Assembly (NCBI RefSeq): GCF_019904135.1
Contig: NZ_JAIOGQ010000020.1
Location: 23,416-87,415, forward strand
Reading direction: 5' to 3'
DNA: 64,000 nucleotides
Source: Paenibacillus caui
Lineage (GTDB): Bacteria > Bacillota > Bacilli > Paenibacillales > Paenibacillaceae
The translations under genes were made by a program, and so were the position numbers. The notes under the pieces are model-generated. The model was not told where the DNA came from and made no database searches. It saw only the letters and a program-made list of their open reading frames with translations. Below are positions 45,441 through 53,890 of the stretch, in pieces (position 1 is the stretch's first letter; every line of letters begins with the position of its first letter).

Positions 45441-46610
45441 TTACCGTCCGTAATGATACAGCAGGCCGCAGCGGGAGCAGACCGGCATCAACCCGCAGGA
45501 CAGCAGTTCACGGTGCTTGCCGTATTTCTCTCCGTGCCATACCTCATTGACGGGCGCTTCGCTTATGTTGCCGACAGCAAGCTCCGGAAAGAATTTGCAT
45601 GGCGTCACGTTCCCGCTCGGCAGCACATCCATTCGGGTGGAGATGGCCAGGCACTCTTTCCGCTTCATTCCCGTCATTTGGACCCCGCTCACGAAGTCGC
45701 CGATTTCATCAAGCTCCAGCGCAGGCATGAACCGTATCCGGCTGCTCCACGTATGCTCCGAGATGTGGCGAACCTCCTCCTTGAGCGGCTCCACGTTCTC
45801 CGGTGAAATGCGGTAGGTGAAGGAATGCCAGCTGCAGCTCCCGGGCTCAATCGGGTTCAGCCAACTGAACTCCTTCCCATATAGGTCATCCATTTCCGCC
45901 GCGGATTCAGGGGAAATATACCAGGGATAGACGAAGTAGACGGAATCGACGCCCATCTCCTGAAAATGCTGCATAAAGGCAAACAGCTTTGGAATCATGG
46001 CATCGTTCATCGTCAGGCTGATCGAGACCTTGCCTTTGAAAATACCCTTTCTTTGAAGGTCCAGCAGCCGCCCGACAGCTTGTATGACCTTCTTGTAGGT
46101 GCCTTTGCCCCTTATTGCATCGTTCTCCGCTTCGAATCCTTCCAGGCTGGCAAGAACGACCAGCCCCGGGCCCATCTTCAGGAGCGAATCCAAATGCTGC
46201 TCCAGCAAGATCGCGTTCGTGCAAATCGTAACGGTGCGCTGATCCTGTTCAAGCAGCTCGGCCAGCTGCGAAAATTGGCTGTAATAGAGCGGCTCGCCGC
46301 CCCACAGGTACACCTTGGATTTCTTCTCCTGCGTAAACGCCAGCAGCTTCTCTACAAGTCCGATATCAATTTCCTTCCTCTGATCCTCCTTGCTCATATC
46401 CCTGTGGAAGCCGTCTTCATTCCATTCATAGCAATGCTTGCAGCGCAAATTGCAGCCGTTGTTTAGCTTAATCCCGATATCCTCCGGGACCTTCATCGCA
46501 TATCGGCTGTCCGCCTTCCGCAAGCGGCTTGCCCTCGACATGTTCATAATCGTTCGTTTCAGATCGTTGAACACCTGCTCATCGAATTTCCGGGTTGTTT
46601 TGGGCTGCAT
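45441..46610 (-). CDS. Radical SAM / SPASM-domain enzyme
   Basis: 389 residues from the ATG at 46610, seven bases after GGAGGG. The radical SAM cluster motif is NGCNLRCKHCYEW near 50; LWGGEPLYY (GGE motif) follows, then TNAILLEQH. The C-terminal SPASM-type Cys set is CLAIS ... VTPCKF ... LSCGLMPVCSRCG, which would bind one or two auxiliary iron-sulfur clusters. SPASM enzymes oxidise or modify peptides and sugars; BtrN of butirosin, an alcohol dehydrogenase, is a distant functional example. The start overlaps the end of the glycosyltransferase gene by 32 bases. Substrate unknown. Confidence 0.9.
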   Translation of the reverse strand: MQPKTTRKFDEQVFNDLKRTIMNMSRASRLRKADSRYAMKVPEDIGIKLNNGCNLRCKHCYEWNEDGFHRDMSKEDQRKEIDIGLVEKLLAFTQEKKSKVYLWGGEPLYYSQFSQLAELLEQDQRTVTICTNAILLEQHLDSLLKMGPGLVVLASLEGFEAENDAIRGKGTYKKVIQAVGRLLDLQRKGIFKGKVSISLTMNDAMIPKLFAFMQHFQEMGVDSVYFVYPWYISPESAAEMDDLYGKEFSWLNPIEPGSCSWHSFTYRISPENVEPLKEEVRHISEHTWSSRIRFMPALELDEIGDFVSGVQMTGMKRKECLAISTRMDVLPSGNVTPCKFFPELAVGNISEAPVNEVWHGEKYGKHRELLSCGLMPVCSRCGLLYHYGR

Positions 46611-47715
46611 CAAGTATCCCTCCATAATCAATTGATTGATTTCGTGCCCGCATCAGGTTCTCATGCAAGGAAATGAGCTTATCCATGGAATAGCGCTGGG
46701 CCTTCCAATCCTCATACCAGATCCCGAAGCCCTGGTTAATCCAGTAAGCGGCATTGGCCGCCTCATGCCTGGCGAACGGTTCCAGAAAAACGAAAGGCGT
46801 CGCGGCGGCCAAGGACTCCATCAAGGAATAACCGCCCGGCTTGCTGATGATCGCGGCAGAGTGCCGAATGACATCGAACAGCGGCGGATAAGGATGCTGA
46901 TTCCGGTAGGCCGGCGCCTGCCCCGGCTCAATCCGCGCAAGCGGGGGAAACTGCATGCGGCCGTATTCGTCTTTTTTCCAAGGGCTCCATTCTGGATCAT
47001 TCATGTAATACCAAATTTGCTCATGGGGCTTAATATCTTCTTCGTAATAGGCAAGCACACTCAGGCGTTTCCCCGCCTGAAGCAGCTCCTGTACGGCTGA
47101 CGGATAAGTCCCGATTCCCCAGCCCCCTCCGTGCGCAATATATCGCTCCTTTCTCAAGTGCCAAGGTATTGGAGCCTCATCGGAAATAGTGATCCGATAG
47201 GTCATGGCCTTACCCGCCGGGTCATAGAACCAAATATGATTGTATGATTCGACTATGTCCTCGTATACCAAATAAGAAGGAGAGTGGACGGCGTCCAGGT
47301 GAAGACAGTCCACCTCCAGCCGCGGGCTCCCGATATAATGTTGATACTGCTCTATAATCGGAAGCCAAAAGCCGGTTGCGGTGATCAATCGGGTTCTGCC
47401 CTCCCGGCTCCAGACTTCAAAGAGCTGCCGCAGCTTGACGGAATCTAGGCAGCTGGAAATGTCACGGGCCAGCTCGGCCCCTTTTTTGGCTACGGAGAAG
47501 CTTTGATGAAACGCTTTTTTGTACACCGGCACCTTCTGCTTAATGTGATCCAGGTAGAGATCCTCCAGCACGTACACTTCCGCGGGGATGCCTCTGCCGC
47601 TTAATTGGCGGCTTAGCTGCATGACCGGGACATAGACGCCCAACGAGTTGCCGGAGCCGAGCAGGGTGATTGGCCTTATTTCGCTAGCTATACCATTTTC
47701 CTCCTTTCGACTCAA
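46579..47715 (-). CDS. GT-B glycosyltransferase-like protein
   Basis: 378 residues from a TTG at 47715 with GAGGG upstream; no in-frame ATG gives a better start. The N-terminal TLLGSGNSLGVYVPVMQLSR and middle YIAHGGGWGIGTY fit an acceptor-side Rossmann domain with a glycine loop. The C-terminal IISKPGGYSLMESLAAATPFV and FARHEAANAAYW fit the nucleotide-sugar side of MurG/UGT-like GT-B enzymes. It probably transfers a sugar to the product, and the nearby PIG-L deacetylase could then unmask an amino sugar. It overlaps the ATP-grasp gene before it and the radical SAM gene after it by 32 bases each. Confidence 0.8.
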   Translation of the reverse strand: MSRKEENGIASEIRPITLLGSGNSLGVYVPVMQLSRQLSGRGIPAEVYVLEDLYLDHIKQKVPVYKKAFHQSFSVAKKGAELARDISSCLDSVKLRQLFEVWSREGRTRLITATGFWLPIIEQYQHYIGSPRLEVDCLHLDAVHSPSYLVYEDIVESYNHIWFYDPAGKAMTYRITISDEAPIPWHLRKERYIAHGGGWGIGTYPSAVQELLQAGKRLSVLAYYEEDIKPHEQIWYYMNDPEWSPWKKDEYGRMQFPPLARIEPGQAPAYRNQHPYPPLFDVIRHSAAIISKPGGYSLMESLAAATPFVFLEPFARHEAANAAYWINQGFGIWYEDWKAQRYSMDKLISLHENLMRARNQSIDYGGILDAAQNNPEIR

Positions 47716-49009
47716 AGCTGACCCTCATTTGCTCCAAATACCGTTCCCGCTCCGTCAAATCATCGGCGATGACGGTCATGTAGAGCCTGCCTTTACCCAA
47801 ACCGCCGCCTTCGGGGCGCGCAGTTCCGGCTTCTCCTGCGCCTGCGAACAATGTGGCGGAAGACAGCGGCAGAATGCCGTTTCCCTGCCGGTTCGGATAC
47901 AGAATGTCATGCCGCTTCAGCTCGTCAAGCCACCATTCATAATCGAACCGTTCCTTGAAGCCGACCGAACGGAAGGTGAAGAAGCCTTTTTTGCCTCGGG
48001 TCTCAAGCACCTGATCCAAACGATGATTAATGAATCCCATCGACTTCCGGGCGTTAATTTCAACAATCGGCACTAGCGTTCCATCTCTCAATATCATGGA
48101 GTCGATGCACACCGGTCCATAGTAGCTGTCTCTATACAGGCGGTCGGCAGCTTGTATCAGCACTTCGAAGTAGCCTGCTCTTTCGAGCGCCTCCCTTCCA
48201 TCTGCATCCATGGATTCGGAGCCCAAATAGGCAAACTGCCTGTTGTGCATTTTCTGCAGGCCGACCAGATGAAATGAGCCGTCCTTCATAATATTGAACT
48301 GGCAGGAGAAATCGCACTCTACATGAAGGTAAGGCTCGATGACGAAAGCGGCAGCTTTGCCTTCCCCTTCCTGTCTGCGGATATAAGACGCCACTCGCTC
48401 CAGGCTAGCCTGCGATTGAAGCAGCATATTGCCTTTTCCGGAAACGCCGTACGGATCTTTAATAAGAACCGATCCATGCTCCGCCAGCAGGCTAGACCCA
48501 AGCACCGACAGCTCTTCCGCCGAGTACACCGGCTGTCCGAAGCTCTCGCCAAGCAGATCCCCGGTTAAGCGGGTAGAGTATATTTTGGAATTGACCCGTT
48601 TCACCGCTTCGATCCCTGGCACCTCGGTGGCATATCCATATTTGGCAATAACCTCGCGGGTATATGGCACGGCGGCGAAAGGAGATAATGTGTCAAATGC
48701 TCTGTACCGCTCATCACGTTCTGGTTCGGATGCCATAGCCTGAAAGAGATTAGCCGAAGCTTTCTCTCCCTTCCACACCAAATGACCGAAGGAGAAACCA
48801 ATGCTCGCCAAATACGCCTTATGTGCATCCTCCATGGCAAACCGGGTTAACAGCGCGTCACCGCTGCCGCAGAACGGAAACATAAGCTCATCCATCGCCA
48901 GAACGATCCGTTCTCTTTCTTTATCGCGAATAGCGGGCAAGCGGGCCAGATTCTCGTCTCTCCAGAAAGACTCCGCGTCAAAAATTCCGGCAACCAGCTC
49001 TCTAGCCAA
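47684..49009 (-). CDS. ATP-grasp ligase (BtrJ-like context)
   Basis: 441 residues. ATP-grasp features: VLIKDPYGVSGKGNMLLQ (Lys and glycine-rich loop over the phosphates), AFVIEPYLHVECDFS, and near the end IVEINARKSMGFINHRL (metal-binding Glu/Asn and Arg). The family joins a carboxylate to an amine or thiol through an acyl phosphate. It overlaps the preceding carrier gene by 8 bases. In butirosin synthesis the ATP-grasp protein BtrJ loads glutamate onto the carrier BtrI; the same pairing of ATP-grasp, carrier and BtrH-like protein here suggests that an amino acid is ligated to the carrier. That role is inferred. Confidence 0.85.
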   Translation of the reverse strand: MARELVAGIFDAESFWRDENLARLPAIRDKERERIVLAMDELMFPFCGSGDALLTRFAMEDAHKAYLASIGFSFGHLVWKGEKASANLFQAMASEPERDERYRAFDTLSPFAAVPYTREVIAKYGYATEVPGIEAVKRVNSKIYSTRLTGDLLGESFGQPVYSAEELSVLGSSLLAEHGSVLIKDPYGVSGKGNMLLQSQASLERVASYIRRQEGEGKAAAFVIEPYLHVECDFSCQFNIMKDGSFHLVGLQKMHNRQFAYLGSESMDADGREALERAGYFEVLIQAADRLYRDSYYGPVCIDSMILRDGTLVPIVEINARKSMGFINHRLDQVLETRGKKGFFTFRSVGFKERFDYEWWLDELKRHDILYPNRQGNGILPLSSATLFAGAGEAGTARPEGGGLGKGRLYMTVIADDLTERERYLEQMRVSFESKGGKWYS

Positions 49010-49250
49010 TCTTCTTCTCCATGCCGTTCAGGAAATCGATAAAGCCTTCAATGGAGAGCAGACTGCTGTAATCTAGATCCTCGTAAATGATCTCCACCCC
49101 AAACCGGTCCTCGACCTCCAGGATGAAGTTAATCATTTGCAGTGAGTCCAGACCGACCTCGTTAATTAAATCGCTTTCAGGAGTAAGGGTGTTTCGTAAG
49201 CTTTCATCCTCTTTGACTTTGATAATAATTTCTTTAATACTCTCAAACAT
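49002..49250 (-). CDS. Acyl carrier protein
   Basis: 82 residues with the phosphopantetheine site EVGLDSLQMINFILEVEDRFG and an acidic helix pattern typical of carrier proteins. It opens the long minus-strand operon and overlaps the ATP-grasp gene by 8 bases, so it is the probable carrier partner of that ligase. The start ATG follows GGAAGAGGAGAA. A plus-strand deacetylase gene begins 91 bases upstream in the opposite direction. Confidence 0.93.
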   Translation of the reverse strand: MFESIKEIIIKVKEDESLRNTLTPESDLINEVGLDSLQMINFILEVEDRFGVEIIYEDLDYSSLLSIEGFIDFLNGMEKKIG

Positions 49251-49341
49251 TTCTCCTCTTCCTTTCTAAATTAAGATAATATGAATAACATATAATTCTA
49301 TATTAGTTTATAATTGGAATCAATATGCATGGAGGTGCTAT
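49251..49341. promoter_or_regulatory. Divergent promoter region
   Basis: Ninety-one AT-rich bases separate the carrier/ATP-grasp operon (minus) from the deacetylase gene (plus). A TATAAT stands at 49291-49296 on the plus strand, and TATTAT-like boxes occur on the minus strand. No clear -35 pairs could be fixed by eye, so only the region is claimed. Confidence 0.4.
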
Positions 49342-50187
49342 ATGTCACAACATGTTTTGTTTATTTCCGCCCACCTGGACGATGCGATCCTGTCCTGCGG
49401 CGATTACATCGATGCGCTTATACATAACCATTACCGGGTTACAATTGCCACAGTCTTTACGGGTATGGGAACGAATTTGTCCATGCTGGCGAGAATTCTT
49501 CACAAAAAATTCGGGCTGGGGATGGATACGATGGACGTTCGCCGGCAAGAGGATATTCATGCTGCTAGGGCGCTCGGCGCAAGTGTCCTTCATCTCAACC
49601 TGCTGGAATGCATTTACCGTAAAAATAAAGACGGCAGCCCCGTATACAACAAGCTGAACGAGCTGTTCAATACGGACTGGAGGACTGAACATCAGGTGAT
49701 GGAAGAGATCGTCTCCGTCTTGTCTTCGCAAATCCAATTTGAAAATTACTCGGGTGTCTACGTACCGCTTGGAATCGGAAGACATATCGATCACTGCCTC
49801 GTCCGGAAGTCCGCCGAGCGGTACAGGGGTCAAACCGGTAACGGCACAGGCGATCACATTCGTTTGATTTACTACGAAGACCTGCCTTATCTATGCTTTA
49901 ACAATGATTTAACCTGGAGAACCGAGCTAGCCGAGGGACTAAATGAAAGATCGGTCCAGCTCGGGCGCAGCAACTTGAAAGCCAAAGTAAATGCAGCCCT
50001 GAAATACCGCTCGCAAATCAGCCTGCTTTGGACGTCGAGATTCAGCATGCTGAGGCAAATGGCGGAGCATGCAAGAGGAGCAGCTCGTCAATCAAAGCTT
50101 CAAGGTCCTGAAAGCTGTAATTATTTGTTTAGAGTTTACACGGCGGATGCCCAATTTCCCGTGCCGCTTAGCGAGAGCGGGACATAA
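49342..50187 (+). CDS. PIG-L family deacetylase
   Basis: 281 residues. The zinc-binding motifs of the family are clear: SAHLDDAILSCGDYID at the N-terminus (usual form HPDD) and GIGRHIDHCLVRK with the second His set. Members remove acetyl from N-acetylglucosaminyl groups (MshB, BtrD) or related substrates. Start ATG behind GGAGGTGC. It is the only plus-strand gene of the locus; it converges with the second carrier gene, leaving 4 bases between stops. With the glycosyltransferase it may supply a free amino sugar in the product, or remove a protecting acyl group. Confidence 0.9.
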   Translation: MSQHVLFISAHLDDAILSCGDYIDALIHNHYRVTIATVFTGMGTNLSMLARILHKKFGLGMDTMDVRRQEDIHAARALGASVLHLNLLECIYRKNKDGSPVYNKLNELFNTDWRTEHQVMEEIVSVLSSQIQFENYSGVYVPLGIGRHIDHCLVRKSAERYRGQTGNGTGDHIRLIYYEDLPYLCFNNDLTWRTELAEGLNERSVQLGRSNLKAKVNAALKYRSQISLLWTSRFSMLRQMAEHARGAARQSKLQGPESCNYLFRVYTADAQFPVPLSESGT

Positions 50188-50191
50188 GGCG

Positions 50192-50467
50192 CTATACCGC
50201 TTCACCTATAACTAATGCGGCCAGATCAGACACCTTTATTAAGCTTCTGTCCATCTGGCCCAGGAGTTCATCCGGCAGCTCTGTCTCATAAGAAGTTTCC
50301 AATTCCACAACGAATTCAACGACCTGAATCGACTCCAGCCTGAGCCACACATCGCGCAGCAGCGTGTCTGCCGTAATGGCCGCATCTCCAGACGAAGAGC
50401 CGGAGGAAGACGATATTTTCTGCTCAATCAGTTGAATAATCTGCCTGGTTACATCTTGCTTGCTCAT
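50192..50467 (-). CDS. Second carrier protein
   Basis: 91 residues. RLESIQVVEFVVELETSYETELPDE has the spacing of a phosphopantetheine site helix (Ser followed by a long amphipathic helix), with Glu-Ser-Ile in place of Asp-Ser-Leu. The first 35 residues include a Ser-rich linker (KISSSSGSSSG). It follows the BtrH-like gene by 31 bases, so the two are probably cotranscribed and act together. Confidence 0.8.
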   Translation of the reverse strand: MSKQDVTRQIIQLIEQKISSSSGSSSGDAAITADTLLRDVWLRLESIQVVEFVVELETSYETELPDELLGQMDRSLIKVSDLAALVIGEAV

Positions 50468-50498
50468 GCCTCACACCCCTTCCCTCATAAAATAGCAA

Positions 50499-51506
50499 CT
50501 AGACTATCACTAATTTCGATAACATACTTTCAATTTGCTCTTCTTCTTCTTTTCTTATTTTTTCTATATTTGAAATTATTTTTTCGATAATTGACGATTG
50601 ATTCGTCATCAAGTACTTGATCAGCAAGTTTCTGCATAATAAAGCGTCGTTCTCTATGCTTCGATAACCCTCCAGAATACCAGAGTCCGGCTTCAAATAT
50701 CCATGCTGTTCCAGGAAGGGAATACGGCGTAGCATCAGCGTTTTATGGTCGCAGAGCACATGAAACGGCCGATAATCAGCCTCCTGTTGTTTGTCGTGAA
50801 TCTTAATGACATCCTCAATCAGCTTGGAGTACACTTCCAGGCCGAATACGCAGGGATTCGTCCGGTAGGTCATTTCCCTGCTTTTCTCAAAACAGTTATG
50901 CCCCGTTAAAAAGCCCTCTAGTTGAGCCGCCACATTCGCTATATTAAATTCATAGCCCAGCGAATCCGTAAAGCTGATTAACGACAAGCCCCCTTTGCCC
51001 AAATAGAGCCAATCATCTCTTCCTTCTATTGCGTGGTAGGCCTTCTCCAACTGTTTGAACGCAACCTCCGCGAACGAATACTTGTCATTAAAGGTGAAAT
51101 CGGCCACATGGAACACTCGACGCTCCAGATCGTATCCGTAAATAAACAGATCATGCGGCAACCGGTCATGTCCCTGCACAAAATATGCCTGATCAAACAC
51201 ACCGTATATGTAATTGTTCAGGTTGATGCAGTCCACGAAGAAAGAGCAAATATCCTTATTGAAAAAACGAACGGTTCCCCGCTTCAAATGCTGATGGAAC
51301 AGCCATGGGCAGAACTCGAATGTCGGCGTCCGGTAAAAATCCACATAGGAGCTGCCCGGATTAGAGGTGAGCTGAAGCTGAATAAAGTGGTTCATGATCC
51401 AGGGTTCCGTTTGTGGATAATTGGCTAATATAGCGAATGCATTCGCCTGCCATTGCCAAGAAGTAATGAGCGGGTATTGCATCGGTAAAATTCTTGAGAT
51501 GTCCAA
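50499..51506 (-). CDS. BtrH-like protein (papain-like fold suspected), paralogue of the gene at 34678
   Basis: 335 residues. It shares with the gene in the NRPS locus the blocks ILP-x-x-YP, PWIMNHFIQLQ, YVDFYRTP, FFNKDI, HDLFIYGYD and VFHVADFTFNDKYSF. The early His, the HD/HE-LF/L-IYGY/F segment and the following acidic strand resemble the N-terminal domain of BtrH, a cysteine-protease-like fold that transfers an acyl group from a carrier protein. No obvious nucleophilic Cys is conserved between the two paralogues near the N-terminus, so activity is uncertain. Coupled to a carrier gene just downstream. Confidence 0.75.
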   Translation of the reverse strand: MDISRILPMQYPLITSWQWQANAFAILANYPQTEPWIMNHFIQLQLTSNPGSSYVDFYRTPTFEFCPWLFHQHLKRGTVRFFNKDICSFFVDCINLNNYIYGVFDQAYFVQGHDRLPHDLFIYGYDLERRVFHVADFTFNDKYSFAEVAFKQLEKAYHAIEGRDDWLYLGKGGLSLISFTDSLGYEFNIANVAAQLEGFLTGHNCFEKSREMTYRTNPCVFGLEVYSKLIEDVIKIHDKQQEADYRPFHVLCDHKTLMLRRIPFLEQHGYLKPDSGILEGYRSIENDALLCRNLLIKYLMTNQSSIIEKIISNIEKIRKEEEEQIESMLSKLVIV

Positions 51507-51784
51507 GTAATCCTCCCTTTTAGTTTCTTCAGTTGACGGCCGAGCTTCAATGACTGGTAATTAAGTTCATTTAAATCCATATAAATCCATATAATCCGAA
51601 TATAGTATACCTCCTTTATATTGTTTTTTCCAGAATAAAATTCAGCAAAGATAAACGAGCATATCCTGTTTGAAGGCGAAACGGTCTTGCTATTTCCACC
51701 CTTGCCGTGACGAATAGGGAGAATTGGACATACCTTGCAAGAGGTTGAAACTATGATTCTCTACTCGAGTGAGGTGAGTTCAAA

Positions 51785-53215
51785 TTGCCAATAACGAATG
51801 TAATCGCTAACGGCGGGTTCGAAACGGGGTCTCTGGCGCCATGGCTCTCGCTTAACGCTTCGGTTAACGGTACGCAAAGCCATTCCGGTATGTATAGTGC
51901 GCTATTGGCCGGAGGAAGCATTAACTCATATATATCCCAATTCATTCCAATGTCCGCGGGTAACAATGTAGAGATTTTCTATTCCCTCGCCAAAAATGGT
52001 TCGCAACCCAGCAAGCCCGTAACTTTATCGGTATCGTATTACGATGGTTCGTTTCATCTCCTGGGAACAGGGCTAGTCGTAAGCCATCCTTCCGATCGGC
52101 TTCCGAATGTTACATTGACGGACGATTGGTCGGAAAATTACAACGTGACCTCTCCTGCGCCCGAGGGAACTACGCAAGCGCTGCTTACCATCAATGCACT
52201 TCCTTTGGCGGGAAGCGCGGGGGTTTTCGTGGATGATGTCCGGGCGTATCCGTTTAACGGAACCCAAGGCCCCCCTGGACCTCCTGGACCGCCCGGACCT
52301 CCTGGACCCGCAGGTCCCGAAATTCCGACTTCGTTTAACCGTATTTATGTAGCCGATGCAGGATCATATACGGTTTCAGTCATTAACGGGATTACCCAAT
52401 CGGTTATGGCAACGATTAATACTGAGACTTCTCCGGTAGCAGTCGCTGTGAATCCCGTTACTAACCGGTTTTATGTGGCCAACCAAGGGGATAATATGCT
52501 TGGCGTCTACGATGGGGCAACCCATAACTTCATAACCAATATTACCGTAGGTTCACAACCGTCCGCGGTGGCGGTGAACCAAAATACAAACCGGATATAC
52601 GCAGCTAATCAAGGAAGCAATGACGTGACGGTCATAGACGGGGCTTCCAACAGCGTTATTACTACTATTGGAGGTGTAGGCACCGGGCCGAGAGGCATCG
52701 ATGTCAATCCGGTCACGAACCGGATTTTCGTTGCCAGTCAAGGCGGCAGTTTCACGGTATTGGATGGAAATGCAAACAGCATTCTGCTTTCCTACGATAT
52801 AGCAGGAGATCCGTTCGGAGTGGCGGTTAACCGTTCGACGAATGCGATTTACGTTGTCCGGGAATCGTTCAACGATTTTTTGATCATCGACGGGAATACA
52901 AACTTTTCTGTTGGGGCCAATGCAGTGGGGGCATCGCCGTCAGCAGTCGACGTGAATCCGGTCACTAATCGAGTCTACGTAACTAACAGTGGAGATAACA
53001 GCATTACTGTCATCGACGGGTTGTCCAATTCGCTGGTAGGAACCTTCCCTGCCGGGAACGGACCGCGCGGCGTCGGCGTGAATCCGTTAACGAACGGAAT
53101 TTATGTAGCCAACTCGAACGACAATAACGTCTCCATCTTCTTCGGTTTAACGAATTCGCTTATGGATGCGATACCCGTCGGAACGAGTCCATTTGGAATA
53201 GGCGTAAATCCTTAA
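51785..53215 (+). CDS. Collagen-like plus YVTN beta-propeller protein
   Basis: 476 residues, TTG start at 51785 behind GAGGTGAG. Residues 1-155 look like a beta-sandwich (NGGFETGSLAPW opening, FVDDVRAYPF ending) of the kind seen in carbohydrate-binding modules. Then come six uninterrupted Gly-x-y collagen triplets (GPPGPP ... GPAGP), followed by about seven repeats of roughly 43 residues with the pattern VNPVTNRxYVANxGxNxxxVIDGxxN, a YVTN-type propeller. There is no signal peptide, so it may be exposed by spore or lysis routes; such proteins occur in exosporium-like layers of Paenibacillus and Bacillus, which is inference here. The propeller repeats explain the repeated DNA in the gene. Confidence 0.9.
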   Translation: MPITNVIANGGFETGSLAPWLSLNASVNGTQSHSGMYSALLAGGSINSYISQFIPMSAGNNVEIFYSLAKNGSQPSKPVTLSVSYYDGSFHLLGTGLVVSHPSDRLPNVTLTDDWSENYNVTSPAPEGTTQALLTINALPLAGSAGVFVDDVRAYPFNGTQGPPGPPGPPGPPGPAGPEIPTSFNRIYVADAGSYTVSVINGITQSVMATINTETSPVAVAVNPVTNRFYVANQGDNMLGVYDGATHNFITNITVGSQPSAVAVNQNTNRIYAANQGSNDVTVIDGASNSVITTIGGVGTGPRGIDVNPVTNRIFVASQGGSFTVLDGNANSILLSYDIAGDPFGVAVNRSTNAIYVVRESFNDFLIIDGNTNFSVGANAVGASPSAVDVNPVTNRVYVTNSGDNSITVIDGLSNSLVGTFPAGNGPRGVGVNPLTNGIYVANSNDNNVSIFFGLTNSLMDAIPVGTSPFGIGVNP

Positions 53216-53249
53216 AATACGATTCTTGATTATTGATTATCTTTCTGAA

Positions 53250-53278
53250 AGAGCCCCAACTTTTTGGGGCTCTTTTTT
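53250..53278 (+). terminator. Rho-independent terminator
   Basis: AGAGCCCC ... GGGGCTCT stem with a short T-rich loop and a following TTTTTT, 35 bases after the propeller gene. It is also well placed to stop transcription of the minus-strand pseudogene from the other side, though its T run favours the plus strand. Confidence 0.92.
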
Positions 53279-53304
53279 GTGTGTTTACTCGTTTTACTTA
53301 AATC

Positions 53305-53652
53305 TTACAGCACAAGCCCGCCGTTGACCTCCAGGACGGTTCCATTTATATAATCCGAGTCCTCTGAGGCTAGAAACAGATACGCCCTTGCGATATCCGA
53401 AGGCTTGCCAAGCCGATGCAGTGGAATCCGATCCAGCAAGGGCTGAAGCACTTTTTCCGGCATTTTCGCGACCATCCCTGTATCGATTTTGCCCATAATC
53501 ACTTCGTCGATTTGATCCGGATATACGCCTGCCTTTTCGAGCGCTGCACGAATCGCCACTGCCCCCAACTGGGCAGCCGGAGTATGGTGAAACGCTCCTG
53601 AAAAAGTACCTATCGGTGTTCTAACGGCACTAGCAATAAGGATCTCTCGCAA
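53305..53652 (-). pseudogene. Deletion fusion of acetyl-CoA acetyltransferase and acetoacetyl-CoA reductase
   Basis: The 115-residue frame starts like a thiolase (IASAVRTPIGTFSGAF, then AQLGAVAIRAALEKAGV and DEVIMG). At about residue 55 it changes without a break into the C-terminal third of a short-chain dehydrogenase of the PhaB type (IDTGMVAKMPEKV, RLGKPSDIARAYLFLAS, YINGTVLEVNGG). It has lost the thiolase nucleophile Cys region end, the thiolase C-terminus and the reductase Rossmann and catalytic parts. A single deletion in an adjacent phaA-phaB pair explains it. The start is a TTG with no good ribosome site. Confidence 0.85.
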
Positions 53653-53890
53653 AGGCGGAAGATCACCGCTAGGTCCTGTGGTGTGCTATGTGACACGCTT
53701 GTGCGTGGGGAAGGAAATGAGTATGGGTTCCACCGCTGCCCAAGCCATGTTCTTATTGAACTTGCTGTAGGGTTAGAACCTGACTCTAAAGGCGGCCGCT
53801 CCGCTCTCCACCCCATACTCATTCCCTCTTCGGATCTACTTGATATGTTAAAAAAGACCAGCGTTTGGGCTTGGCCTTGTAAATGACATT

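Noticed and set aside
39459..51506. Butirosin-type aminoglycoside cluster
   Set aside because: No 2-deoxy-scyllo-inosose synthase or aminotransferase genes; KAS III-like enzymes and methyltransferases are not part of butirosin synthesis.
52330..53210. CRISPR array or tandem DNA repeats
   Set aside because: The periodicity comes from the coding repeats of the beta-propeller (about 43 codons) inside one long frame, with no constant repeat and spacer units.
53683..53886. 67-codon plus-strand gene between the pha fusion and the EamA gene
   Set aside because: Reads as protein-like but has no ribosome site and no recognisable family; opposite-strand frames of similar length exist, so coding is not supported.
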